Origin: Bacteroides ndongoniae
GTDB lineage: Bacteria > Bacteroidota > Bacteroidia > Bacteroidales > Bacteroidaceae
Length of the DNA: 64,000 nucleotides
Reading direction: 5' to 3'
NCBI RefSeq assembly: GCF_900108345.1
Contig: NZ_FNVV01000014.1
Location: 558,001 to 622,000, forward strand
In this document: positions 16,118 through 23,342 of the stretch, in pieces
How the letters are laid out: every line of letters starts with the position of its first letter
Position numbering within the stretch: position 1 is the first letter of the stretch
Position numbers and translations under genes: made by a program
Notes under the pieces: generated by a model
Database searches by the model: none
What the model was told of the DNA's origin: nothing
What the model saw: only the letters and a program-made list of their open reading frames with translations

Positions 16118-16243
16118 ATTGAATCTGTTAATTTATTTATCCCTTTTATTTTTTCATCTATAGCAATAAGAGTGATATGTATCTCTGCTTTTGGAGTGCT
16201 CAATTATCTACTGCACTGTTTCACGATGGGTTACACGGATCAG

Positions 16244-16345
16244 ATTATTGGTGCGTGAGGGACGCAGACGTAACATTTTGCGTCTCTACGAAGGTCGGCA
16301 TCGCTCAACCCTAAACCCTAAACTCTCAACCCTAAACCCTCAACC
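16244..16345. repeat. GACGCA..TGCGTC repeat with CCCTAAA tail, copy 2
   Basis: This matches 15560-15634 closely (one visible change inside the palindrome, GACGTAACATTTTGCGTC). It continues into CCCTAAACCCTAAACTCTC, ending at the stop of the DUF4248 gene. Confidence 0.65.
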
Positions 16346-16564
16346 TTACGGTTCCCCAATCGCCTCCACGATCATGCGGACGTGGACGGGCATATAGACG
16401 CGGCTGCGAGGGTGCATGCCGGCAGCATTGAGACGTTCGCGCAGGTTGGGATAATAGTTGATCCAGCCCTGCAGTTTGCGGTGGGCTACCTGCGGATTGA
16501 GATCGGGGAAATAGCACTGGGCCAATTCGGTGCGGCCGTATGAACGGATGGTAAAGTTCTCCAT
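16346..16564 (-). CDS. DUF4248 family protein
   Basis: 72 residues starting MENFTIRSYGRTELAQCYFP, with NPQVAHRKLQGWINYYPNL and PVHVRMIVEAIGEP. These match the DUF4248 pattern, a small Bacteroides family that recurs beside HU-like and amidase genes. The function is unknown; the size and basic helices would fit a DNA-binding accessory protein, which is only a guess. It is divergent from the HU-like gene, with a run of 10-bp iterons in between. Confidence 0.75.
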   Translation of the reverse strand: MENFTIRSYGRTELAQCYFPDLNPQVAHRKLQGWINYYPNLRERLNAAGMHPRSRVYMPVHVRMIVEAIGEP

Positions 16565-16640
16565 AGTCTTTTCGGTTTTTCTATCTTTCGTCCGTAAAGA
16601 TACTGAAAATCAGTGAGAATACCATACATGTGCCTTACTT

Positions 16641-16670
16641 TAATCAACTATAATCAACCACAATCAACTG
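16641..16670. promoter_or_regulatory. Three 10-bp iterons (NAATCAACNN) between DUF4248 and HU genes
   Basis: TAATCAACTA, TAATCAACCA and CAATCAACTG follow one another without a gap; a decayed fourth (TAACCGATAT) comes next. The 10-bp period puts every copy on one face of the helix, as in operators bound by protein arrays. The array lies 77 bases upstream of the DUF4248 start and 40 bases upstream of the -7 box of the HU gene. Confidence 0.6.
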
Positions 16671-16708
16671 TAACCGATATTTACGGATTTTCAGCAATCG
16701 CGGTGATG

Positions 16709-16716
16709 TATCTTTG
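16709..16716 (+). promoter_or_regulatory. Bacteroides -7 box of the HU-like gene
   Basis: TATCTTTG is a perfect TAnnTTTG match, 56 bases before the HU start. A T-rich TTTT about 17 bases upstream is the best -33 candidate and is weak. Confidence 0.5.
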
Positions 16717-16771
16717 TAGTGTTCACCACAAGGGAACTCTTATTTATTAACTTTTAATTTTTCAATTATCT

Positions 16772-17260
16772 ATGATTACCTACAAAAAAATCCAAATCGT
16801 GGGCGAGAACCATCCTTGCAATGGATTGTGGTACGCACGCCCGGTGATCAGCGAAACGCTGGACATTGAAGCCTTGTCGAAACACATGTCGAAGCACAAC
16901 ACGCCATTCTCGCCCGGTGTGATCAAGGGGGTACTGGCCGACATGGTGACTTGCATCAAGGAGCTGATTCTGGACGGCAAAAACGTGAAACTGGACGACC
17001 TTGCCATCTTCTCGGTGGGCATCGTCAGTGACCACGGCGCCGCCTCGGCTCAGGAATTCAAGGTGGCGGACCACGTGAAGGGCCTGAAGCTGCGTGCCCG
17101 CGCTACCGGCGAGCTGAGCAATGCCCGCATCAACCTGGAAGCTACACTGCGCGAACTGACTCCCTACTCCATTGAAGGTGGCGGAAACTCCGGAGGTGGC
17201 GGAGGAAGCACCGTGACCGATCCGGATGAGGGAGGCGGTGGCGAAGATCCGTTAGGATAA
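16772..17260 (+). CDS. HU/IHF-like DNA-binding protein with Gly-rich tail
   Basis: 162 residues. Residues 1-125 fit the Bacteroides HU-like fold (HU-HIG group): ITYKKIQIVGENHPCNG, then ALSKHMSKHNTPFSPGVIKGVL and ELILDGKNVKLDDLAIFSVGI. The tail from about 137 is low-complexity (GGGNSGGGGGS, ending in acids DPDEGGGGEDPLG). HU-like proteins bend and coat DNA; this branch recurs beside capsule loci together with smalltalk and amidase genes. The partners smalltalk and amidase follow on the same strand. The target site is unknown. Confidence 0.8.
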   Translation: MITYKKIQIVGENHPCNGLWYARPVISETLDIEALSKHMSKHNTPFSPGVIKGVLADMVTCIKELILDGKNVKLDDLAIFSVGIVSDHGAASAQEFKVADHVKGLKLRARATGELSNARINLEATLRELTPYSIEGGGNSGGGGGSTVTDPDEGGGGEDPLG

Positions 17261-17334
17261 ACTGCTACGGGTGGCTGACTTATTTTACTCAAGTTTCGGA
17301 TTTACCGAATTGAAAATCGGCGAAGCCAAACTTG

Positions 17335-17470
17335 AAGAAGTTAAAGAAGTTAGAAGGAGTTATCGCCCGCCAAGGTGGGCTAGGAGTTAAAGCCAATAGA
17401 TTAAGTGTATGGCCTGTATCCTTTTCACAAAGGTATTGGCTTAACTCCTTAACTTCTTAACTCCTCAACT
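17335..17470. repeat. Palindromic element of GTTAAGAAGTTAAGGAG units
   Basis: The left side holds GAAGTTAAAGAAGTTAGAAG and GGAGTTAAAGCCAATAG; the right side is its reverse, TATTGGCTTAACTCC then TTAACTTCTTAACTCC. A small inner hairpin GCCCGCC/GGTGGGC lies in the left arm. It fills the 270-base gap between the HU-like and smalltalk genes. The units recur at 12770 and 13363. Confidence 0.6.
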
Positions 17471-17530
17471 ACAACCGATTAATAAACTTGCAAAACTTAA
17501 ATCATTAACCATTAATCATTCATCATTATC

Positions 17531-17647
17531 ATGAGCAATTCCAATTCGAAAAAGTCGTCGGTCTGGGGCATTGTGCTTAAGGCCATTGTGGCTGTGGCAA
17601 CCGCCCTGGCCGGAGTGTTTGGCATCACATCGTGCATGGGGCGATGA
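17531..17647 (+). CDS. Smalltalk protein (38-residue membrane-type peptide)
   Basis: A 38-codon frame starting MSNSNSKKSSVWGIVLKAI and ending in a small-residue hydrophobic helix and SCMGR. Length, basic serine-rich start and single hydrophobic segment match the smalltalk proteins of Bacteroides, found between HU-like and amidase genes. The function is unknown. The stop overlaps the amidase ATG (ATGA, 17644-17647), so the two are probably translated together. The frame is too short for ordinary gene finders. Confidence 0.75.
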   Translation: MSNSNSKKSSVWGIVLKAIVAVATALAGVFGITSCMGR

Positions 17648-18051
17648 GAACTGTTACGCTAATTATCGTTCATTGCTCTGCCACCCCCGAGGGGCAGAGC
17701 TTTGATTTTGAGCAATGTCGCCGAGATCACATCCGACACCGGGGCTTCCGCGACATCGGGTATCACTTCTACATCACCCGCGACGGAGAGATTCACCGGG
17801 GCAGACCGATCGAGCAAATCGGGGCTCACTGCCAGCATCACAACCGGCACAGTGTCGGCATCTGCTACGAAGGCGGACTGGACCGCAACCGGCAACCTTG
17901 TGACACCCGTACGCTGGAGCAGAAGGCCAGCCTGCTGGCGCTGATACGTGAACTGAAAAAACTGTTTCCGAATGCTTTAGTCGTAGGACACCGAGATTTG
18001 AACCCTATGAAAGCTTGTCCATGCTTCGATGCCGTTGCTGAATACAGGTGA
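17644..18051 (+). CDS. N-acetylmuramoyl-L-alanine amidase (T7 lysozyme-like)
   Basis: 135 residues from ATG 17644; a GTG at 17632 would add four residues but the ATGA overlap with smalltalk favours 17644. Zinc ligands of the Amidase_2 family are visible: the His of IIVHCSATPEG, the His of VVGHRDLNP and the Cys of KACPCF, the same His-His-Cys set as T7 lysozyme. The Tyr of GYHFYITRDGEI is also conserved. It cuts the amide between muramic acid and the stem peptide. With no signal peptide it needs a partner to reach the wall; smalltalk could play a holin-like part, which is only an inference. Confidence 0.85.
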   Translation: MRTVTLIIVHCSATPEGQSFDFEQCRRDHIRHRGFRDIGYHFYITRDGEIHRGRPIEQIGAHCQHHNRHSVGICYEGGLDRNRQPCDTRTLEQKASLLALIRELKKLFPNALVVGHRDLNPMKACPCFDAVAEYR

Positions 18052-18054
18052 AGG

Positions 18055-18118
18055 TGGGTTTAGGGTTGAGGGATGAGGGTTTAGGGATGAGGGTTTAGGG
18101 TTGAGGGTTGAGAGTCGA
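18055..18118. repeat. GGGTTTAGGGTTGAGG iterations (reverse of CCCTAAA family)
   Basis: About eight 7-8 base units of GGGTTTA or GGGTTGA type follow the amidase stop. The same family appears in the other direction at 13450-13515, 15625-15675, 16300-16345 and 31147-31255. Confidence 0.6.
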
Positions 18119-18149
18119 AGGTTAAAGTCGACTATTTCCAAAAGCTTTA

Positions 18150-18280
18150 GAGGGTGTGTCAGAACTAAAAGTAACTGATATCTTGTATCTTGTTGTTTTT
18201 AGGCACGGATTACACGGAATTTCGCGGATGATTATTCTTCTATCTCTGCGTTTTTCCGCGTAATCCGTGCCTAAAACACA
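18150..18280. repeat. Composite palindromic repeat (GGCACGGATTACACGG hairpin), copy 1
   Basis: Arms 18197-18217 and 18256-18276 pair at 20 of 21 positions (TTTTAGGCACGGATTAC and its reverse). The element opens with GAGGGTGTGTCAG, shared with 21930 and 34142. Over some 120 bases it is nearly identical to 34142-34262, in the same direction. It fills the space between the convergent amidase and sugar transferase genes and may terminate either transcript. Confidence 0.75.
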
Positions 18281-18315
18281 CTTTCACTGTAGTATATAAA
18301 AACCGGAAACTTCAA

Positions 18316-18966
18316 TTAGAATTTCTTTCCAAAAACGATGTAAATGAATGTCTTGGCCAAAATTTTAAAGTCGAACCACCAAGAACGGTGTTCTAAATAA
18401 AAAAGGTCGTAACGGAGGCGACGAAGCATCTTATCGATGGTATCGGTATAGCCATTGTACAACGTTGCATAGGAAGTAACCCCCGGACGAATCTGGAACA
18501 GATAACGGTAACGGGGATCGCGCTCCATAATCTGCTTGATATAAAACTCACGTTCAGGACGCGGACCTATGAAAGCCATCTGGCCGCAGAAAACATTCCA
18601 AAGCTGGGGAAGTTCATCGAGGTGGTGATCGCGGAGGAATTTGCCTACCTTCGTCATACGGTCATCCTGTTCGCCGGCATAAAGCGCGGGGCCATTCTTT
18701 TCGGCATCCACCTTCATGCTACGGAACTTATATATATAGAAAGGACGACCAAAACGCCCGATTCGTTCCTGCTTGAAAATGGCGGGACCGCCGTCTTCCC
18801 TCTTGACTGCTATATAACAGATCAGGAAAAGAGGTGAGAAAACAATCAGAGCAACCAAAGCTACCAAACAATCCGCAATGCGTTTCACATTGCGTTCCAA
18901 TCCATTCATTCCATCAGAAATATAATGGTCATCTTTCTCGATGTGTTCAAGATCAATGTCTATCAT
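18316..18966 (-). CDS. Initiating sugar-phosphate transferase (undecaprenyl-phosphate, WbaP/WcaJ C-terminal type)
   Basis: 216 residues, the short single-domain form of the polyprenol-phosphate hexose-1-phosphate transferase family. One membrane segment lies at about 33-55 (CLVALVALIVFSPLFLICYI). The catalytic block follows: KFRSMKVDAEKNG, then DHHLDELPQLWNVFCGQMAF and IGPRPER. It loads the first sugar phosphate onto undecaprenyl phosphate and starts the repeat unit. It follows the UpxY-type gene by 84 bases on the same strand and is the only priming transferase in the window, so it probably serves the locus that contains the legionaminic acid genes. The sugar is unknown. Confidence 0.88.
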   Translation of the reverse strand: MIDIDLEHIEKDDHYISDGMNGLERNVKRIADCLVALVALIVFSPLFLICYIAVKREDGGPAIFKQERIGRFGRPFYIYKFRSMKVDAEKNGPALYAGEQDDRMTKVGKFLRDHHLDELPQLWNVFCGQMAFIGPRPEREFYIKQIMERDPRYRYLFQIRPGVTSYATLYNGYTDTIDKMLRRLRYDLFYLEHRSWWFDFKILAKTFIYIVFGKKF

Positions 18967-19050
18967 AGTCTCTATTTATTTTCAATACACAAAACAATCT
19001 AATTTTCTAAAAACTCTTAATCAATTTCTGTCCATATCCTCTTCATCGCT

Positions 19051-20139
19051 TCAAGTCTGATGTCCCAGCACCCGGTCGTAATCGTCGAGAAAACGAAGAA
19101 GGCGTTGTTTGCTCTTCTTGAGCTGCGGCTCGCGTCGCCAAGGGTCAATCAGCGCGTGGGCACGGTCGTAATAGATACTGCTGTCGGTGCAACCGTAAAG
19201 GGTGACAAGCAACAGTGCCTGCGACTGCTCGGCCTTGACCAAAGGCAGAAAGGCTGAAACGGCAGCCAACAGCTGACGGCACTCGTCGCGTTGTCCCAAA
19301 ACAGTGCGTGCACACAACAACAAACAGTAGAGCTTGCTGCGCAGTATGTCGGTATCCATCTGCAATTCGGCATACTGACGTAATACGTCGTCGGCCAGGG
19401 CACGGTCGGCATCGGTCACTCCTGCGGGAGTGTGATAGCGGCACACGGCATCGTGCAGACCTGTAAAAAGGCGGTCGTTGTCGAGGCGGGTATAGACGTG
19501 CTTGCCGGTGGTGTTCAGCGCGATGACTTCGTACTGGCCCGGTTGCACGTGCAGCAGGGGTACCCACATCCATTGGTCGACACAGACCACAATCTCTTTA
19601 CGTCCGGCGCCCGGCTGGATAACGACTTCGGCTTCTACTCCCTGAAAACGTCCTTCGGTGATGCGAACGCGGTCGCCCTTACGCAACTGCCCGGCCTGAG
19701 GGACGTAAAGAGGAAGCACATCGCTATAGGAGCGTGCCACCCATTTCAGATTGGCCATGGCTGCATCGGACAGATAGGGATAATGGCTTCCCTCGCGGTC
19801 GCGAACACGGGGCAGGAAATTGTACAGGGGGAATTGGCGTTTCAGGCGAAATACTTCGACTTCGGAAGCATGAACAAACACATAATTGTACAGCAGGGGA
19901 CGCTCGGTGTTGACCAGCTTGCCTCCGGACTCTTTCACTTCGACATAGGAAGGAGCAAAAAAGTCGAACAAAGTACCACCTTCGCGAATACGGCGATTCA
20001 GCTCGGTCTGCAACCCTTGCGCAGGTCCCCGATGACAGGACGGCAAGGAAAGCACGTACCAGCGAACCTGATGACCGTTGCGGACTCCCTCCAGCATTCC
20101 GGCATCGACCGTACCAGCGTTTAATTCATTCATAGTCAA
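19051..20139 (-). CDS. upxY: UpxY-type NusG-like transcription antiterminator with long C-terminal extension
   Basis: 362 residues. Residues 25-135 form the NusG N-terminal domain (VRWYVLSLPSCHRGPA, then RPLLYNYVFVHASEVEVFRL). Residues 148-206 form a KOW domain (LRKGDRVRITEGRFQGVEAE). UpxY proteins ride with RNA polymerase and stop premature termination in the leader of their own polysaccharide operon. Classic UpxY proteins are about 170-190 residues; here a further 150, mostly helical, follow, and no separate UpxZ gene is seen. The gene heads the sugar transferase unit. A Bacteroides promoter and a small hairpin lie at the start of a leader of about 290 bases. Confidence 0.8.
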   Translation of the reverse strand: MTMNELNAGTVDAGMLEGVRNGHQVRWYVLSLPSCHRGPAQGLQTELNRRIREGGTLFDFFAPSYVEVKESGGKLVNTERPLLYNYVFVHASEVEVFRLKRQFPLYNFLPRVRDREGSHYPYLSDAAMANLKWVARSYSDVLPLYVPQAGQLRKGDRVRITEGRFQGVEAEVVIQPGAGRKEIVVCVDQWMWVPLLHVQPGQYEVIALNTTGKHVYTRLDNDRLFTGLHDAVCRYHTPAGVTDADRALADDVLRQYAELQMDTDILRSKLYCLLLCARTVLGQRDECRQLLAAVSAFLPLVKAEQSQALLLVTLYGCTDSSIYYDRAHALIDPWRREPQLKKSKQRLLRFLDDYDRVLGHQT

Positions 20140-20420
20140 ATCTCGGCCATATCAGTATGTATTATAACAAACTGAAATACAATAGCTTACTATTTAAAAT
20201 CCGTACATTACTGAAAATTTCAAGTCTTTCTGTCCTTTCACAACCGGGACAAACAGCACGGATGGAATCTTCAGTTTTTATACCTTTCCCAATTTACAAA
20301 TATCTATCAGTAAGAGAACGCAACGGAAGCTCAAATACTGCATGGACCGGCAAGAAAAAGAATTATTTTTTTCAATGTCGTCCGGCTGCGTCCGAAATGG
20401 ACCAATATGAACTACCGAAG

Positions 20421-20433
20421 CCCGTCTTACGGG
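20421..20433 (-). promoter_or_regulatory. Short hairpin at the very start of the upxY leader
   Basis: CCCGT-CTT-ACGGG is a perfect 5-bp stem with a 3-base loop, just downstream of the -7 box at 20437-20444, so it would form in the first bases of the transcript. Specialised NusG proteins of other bacteria recognise a small hairpin or DNA element near the leader start; the same role is inferred here. Confidence 0.4.
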
Positions 20434-20436
20434 TTG

Positions 20437-20468
20437 CAAAGATGCACATTATTTTATTAACGAGCAAC
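20437..20468 (-). promoter_or_regulatory. Putative upxY promoter
   Basis: On the minus strand GTTG (20465-20468), 20 bases, then CATCTTTG (20437-20444), one base from the TAnnTTTG consensus. The leader to ATG 20139 would be about 290 bases. No pair of inverted repeats flanks it, so it does not look like a phase-invertible promoter. Confidence 0.55.
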
Positions 20469-20667
20469 TAAAACAGGAGGTAAATTCGAATTTTTTTTTA
20501 ACAAGGGCAAGGAAGAAGACAGATGTTCACCACAGAAAACACGGAGTAGCACGGAAGGCACTGATTTTCAGGAAGGATTACACGAATTGACAGAAACAGG
20601 GAAACGGTATGGCGTTATCTGAATTGCATGTGTGTCATTTTGTCACAAACAACCGAATTTACTTACG
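20469..20667. other. Intergenic stretch without a convincing gene
   Basis: Nothing in these 200 bases looks coding. There is a worn fragment of the CACGGA/TTACACG repeat family (CACCACAGAAAACACGGAG, then GGATTACACGAATTG). It separates the upxY promoter from repeat copy B. Confidence 0.4.
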
Positions 20668-20846
20668 TTTAACTTCGTTGGTTTTCAATTCGCAAGTACT
20701 CAACTTATTAGTTGACAAGGCTTCAGTTAACAAGTCTGCTAGGCTGGAACTCCCTGTTTGATAAAGTGCCTCTTGAAACGGCTCGCTACAAACGCCTTGT
20801 TAACCCGTCAACTTGTTGCTTGTCAACTGAAACCTGAGCTTACGAC
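20668..20846. repeat. About 180-bp nested palindromic element, copy B (inverted relative to copy A)
   Basis: Reverse-complemented, this element aligns with 15947-16117 over about 165 bases, sharing CAACAAGTTGACG, CACTTTATCAAACAG and CAACTAATAAGTTGAG. Together the two copies form long inverted repeats around the 4.6 kb carrying DUF4248, HU, smalltalk, amidase, sugar transferase and upxY. Confidence 0.65.
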
Positions 20847-20962
20847 ATCATCGCCTATGCAGTTCGGTAAGATCGAAACTTGAGTGATAAAAAAATACCC
20901 TGCCTATTGTTATTGAGATAATTAGTGGTATCTTCGCATGTAGAAAACATATACTGTCAATT

Positions 20963-21907
20963 ATGAAATACCTCAATCCGAAAGCCGACCTCACTTTCAA
21001 GAAAGTGTTCGGCGAACACCCCGACTTAGTAATCAGCTTCCTGAATGCACTGTTACCATTTAAAGATGCCGACGAGGAAATCACCTGGGTAGAATACCTT
21101 AATCCTGAGCTGGTACCTTTGAACCCGCTTCGCAAAGATAGTATTGTTGACGTACGTTGCCGTGATCACATGGGCCGTCAGTTCATCGTAGAAATGCAAA
21201 TGATGTGGACTTCGGCTTACAAGCAACGCGTACTGTTCAATGCTTCTAAAGCTTACGTCAGCCAGTTGGACAAGGGAGGTGATTACGAAATATTACAGCC
21301 TGTGTATTCGCTTAATCTGGTGAATGACACTTTTTCGGAAAGTGAAGAATTTTATCATGATTTTCAAATTGTAGAATCGGCCGAAACCAAAGAGGTGATT
21401 GAAGGGTTGCGCTTCATCTTCATTGAACTCCCTAAGTTTACACCCCACAGTTATAGCGATAAGAAGATGCAGGTTCTCTGGTTGCGCTATTTGACGGAAA
21501 TTAACGAGAAAACTCGTGAAGTGCCGCAAGAACTAATGAATAACCCCGAAATATGCAAAGCTGTCAGCCAACTGGAAGAGTCAGCTTTCTCAGAAGCACA
21601 ATTGCTTGGTTATGAAAAATTTTGGGATATCATCAGCACCGCGAAGATGCACATCAGTAGTGCCACAAGAGAAGGAAGAGAGAAAGGTTTTAAGGAAGGT
21701 ATGGAACAAGGCATAGAGAAAGGTATAGAGAAAGGCATAGAGAAAGGCATAGAGAAAGGCATAGAGAAAGGCATAGAGAAAGGCATAGAGAAAGGCATAG
21801 AAAAGGAACGCATAAGGAATGCCACTGCCATGAAACATGCAGGCATTCCGACGAAAACAATTGCTCAAATTACAGGGCTTACAGAAAAAGAAGTTGAAGC
21901 ATTGTAA
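20963..21907 (+). CDS. PD-(D/E)XK nuclease family putative transposase (Rpn-type) with GIEK repeat
   Basis: 314 residues starting MKYLNPKADLTFKKVFGEHP, the usual start of PDDEXK_2 / Rpn-family proteins. Catalytic-type residues are visible in DSIVDVRCRDHMGRQFIVEM (Asp, then Glu with Gln two residues before). Such proteins cut DNA and promote recombination in a RecA-independent way, though many copies are relics. Residues 250-281 are eight GIEK tetrapeptides encoded by 12-bp repeats, then a short helical C-terminus ending LTEKEVEAL. The promoter could be ATTG (20906-20909), 19 bases, TATCTTCG (20929-20936). A strong hairpin at 21930-21971 follows the stop. Confidence 0.8.
   Translation: MKYLNPKADLTFKKVFGEHPDLVISFLNALLPFKDADEEITWVEYLNPELVPLNPLRKDSIVDVRCRDHMGRQFIVEMQMMWTSAYKQRVLFNASKAYVSQLDKGGDYEILQPVYSLNLVNDTFSESEEFYHDFQIVESAETKEVIEGLRFIFIELPKFTPHSYSDKKMQVLWLRYLTEINEKTREVPQELMNNPEICKAVSQLEESAFSEAQLLGYEKFWDIISTAKMHISSATREGREKGFKEGMEQGIEKGIEKGIEKGIEKGIEKGIEKGIEKGIEKERIRNATAMKHAGIPTKTIAQITGLTEKEVEAL
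21710..21805 (+). repeat. Eight tandem 12-bp repeats inside the PD-(D/E)XK gene
   Basis: The unit is GGCATAGAGAAA (Gly-Ile-Glu-Lys); copy 2 has GGT and copy 8 ends AAAAG. Because the unit is a multiple of three, slippage would change the linker length without breaking the frame. Confidence 0.9.
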
Positions 21908-21929
21908 TGAAAGTTTTGCATATTTATTA

Positions 21930-21977
21930 GAGGGTGTGTCAGATACCATTACTTAGGTTTGACACACCCTCGTTTTT
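21930..21977 (+). terminator. Rho-independent-type terminator made of the GAGGGTGTGTC repeat arms
   Basis: A perfect 11-bp stem, GAGGGTGTGTC (21930-21940) with GACACACCCTC (21961-21971), a 20-base loop, then G and five T. It lies 23 bases after the PD-(D/E)XK stop. The left arm is the same sequence that opens the composite repeats at 18150 and 34142. Confidence 0.75.
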
Positions 21978-22242
21978 ATAGAAAAACGTATTATCTTCGC
22001 AATAGCGAAACAGCCATTTCCGAAATGGGCGTTTCGGAAACATAAAAAGAAAGGAGCAAAGATAGAAAAAGGTGAGCGCAGAGACAAATGAAAACTAAAG
22101 TTTTCAATTTGGCTATGCCGAACCGCATCCTATCTTATCCAAAGATATAAAATATCCTGCAAAGGGCTGTCTATGGACGATATGTAGTTTTTTTGCCGCA
22201 AAAAAATGGAGCCGATTGTTTTCAGCTACCGCATTTTTTATC

Positions 22243-22250
22243 TACCTTTA
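22243..22250 (+). promoter_or_regulatory. Putative -7 box of the pyrBI unit
   Basis: TACCTTTA fits TAnnTTTG except for the last base, with TTTT 20 bases upstream. It would start the transcript near 22257, just before the leader hairpin. Confidence 0.4.
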
Positions 22251-22274
22251 CACTCTCGGAAAATAAGAATTGGA

Positions 22275-22304
22275 GTCCCGTAAAGTAACTTACCCGTACG
22301 GGAC
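22275..22304 (+). promoter_or_regulatory. Leader hairpin upstream of pyrB with internal 10-bp palindrome
   Basis: GTCCCGTA (22275-22282) pairs perfectly with TACGGGAC (22297-22304) over a 14-base loop. The right arm also holds the palindrome CCCGTACGGG (22293-22302), so two folds exclude each other. It sits 25 bases before the pyrB ATG in a leader of about 70 bases. A regulatory role (RNA switch or protein operator sensing pyrimidines) is an inference. Confidence 0.5.
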
Positions 22305-22328
22305 CTATCAAAAAAAGTATTCAACAAT

Positions 22329-23267
22329 ATGGAAAACAGAAGTTTAGTGACCATTGCCGAACACAGCAGAGAGAAAATTCTCTACATGCTTGAGATGGCA
22401 AAACAGTTTGAAGAACGTCCGAACCGACACCTGCTGGACGGAAAAGTCGTAGCAACCCTATTTTTCGAGCCTTCTACACGTACACGGCTCAGCTTTGAGA
22501 CGGCTGCCAACCGGCTGGGAGCACGCGTCATCGGATTCAGCGACCCGAAAGCGACCAGTTCATCGAAAGGTGAAACACTGAAGGATACCATCAAGATGGT
22601 GAGCAACTATGCAGACATCATCGTGATGAGACATTATCTGGAGGGAGCTGCCCGATATGCCAGCGAGGTGACCAACGTGCCCATCGTGAATGCAGGAGAC
22701 GGTGCCAACCAGCATCCTTCGCAGACGATGCTCGACCTGTACTCGATCTACAAGACGCAGGGAACACTGGAAAACCTGAACATCTTCCTGGTGGGTGACC
22801 TGAAATACGGACGTACCGTACACTCGCTGCTGATGGCCATGAGACACTTTAACCCGACTTTCCACTTCATCGCACCCGATGAGCTGAAGATGCCGGAAGA
22901 ATACAAAATATACTGCTGCGAACACGGTATAAAATATGTGGAACATACCGACTTCACGGAAGAGACGATAGCAGATGCCGACATCCTGTACATGACACGC
23001 GTACAGCGGGAACGTTTCACGGATCTGATGGAGTACGAACGGGTGAAGAACGTATACATCCTGCGCAACAAGATGCTGGAACATACGCGTCCGAACCTGC
23101 GCATCCTGCACCCCCTGCCCCGCGTGAACGAAATTGCCTACGACGTGGACGACAATCCGAAGGCTTATTACTTCCAGCAGGCACAGAACGGACTGTATGC
23201 CCGTGAAGCGATCCTGTGCGACGTGCTGGGCATCACGCTGGAGGAAGTGAAAATGGAGAATGAATAA
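22329..23267 (+). CDS. pyrB: Aspartate carbamoyltransferase, catalytic chain
   Basis: 312 residues, the family length. The carbamoyl-phosphate loop [13 protein letters not shown] lies at 45-57, with [33 protein letters not shown] and [10 protein letters not shown], all hallmark catalytic segments. It joins carbamoyl phosphate to aspartate in the second step of UMP synthesis. The regulatory chain gene pyrI follows 75 bases later, so a PyrBI holoenzyme with allosteric control is expected. The gap to pyrI is filled by AATTATCAATTTTC-type repeats. Confidence 0.95.
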   Translation: MENRSLVTIAEHSREKILYMLEMAKQFEERPNRHLLDGKVVATLFFEPSTRTRLSFETAANRLGARVIGFSDPKATSSSKGETLKDTIKMVSNYADIIVMRHYLEGAARYASEVTNVPIVNAGDGANQHPSQTMLDLYSIYKTQGTLENLNIFLVGDLKYGRTVHSLLMAMRHFNPTFHFIAPDELKMPEEYKIYCCEHGIKYVEHTDFTEETIADADILYMTRVQRERFTDLMEYERVKNVYILRNKMLEHTRPNLRILHPLPRVNEIAYDVDDNPKAYYFQQAQNGLYAREAILCDVLGITLEEVKMENE

Positions 23268-23342
23268 TGGGAAATCAGTGAATAATTTCCATTGCCAATC
23301 CCCCAATTATCAATTTTCAATTATCAATTTTCAATTAAAAAA
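23265..23342. repeat. CAATTATCAATTTTC iterations upstream of pyrI
   Basis: About five copies of a 9-10 base unit (CAATTATCAA / CAATTTTCAA) fill the gap between pyrB and pyrI up to the pyrI start. The family also flanks the four-helix-bundle gene downstream. Confidence 0.6.

Noticed and set aside
20140..20560. Phase-invertible (Mpi-type) promoter upstream of upxY
   Set aside because: I looked for short inverted repeats flanking the promoter as in Bacteroides fragilis capsule loci and found none near 20437-20468; no invertase gene is in the window.
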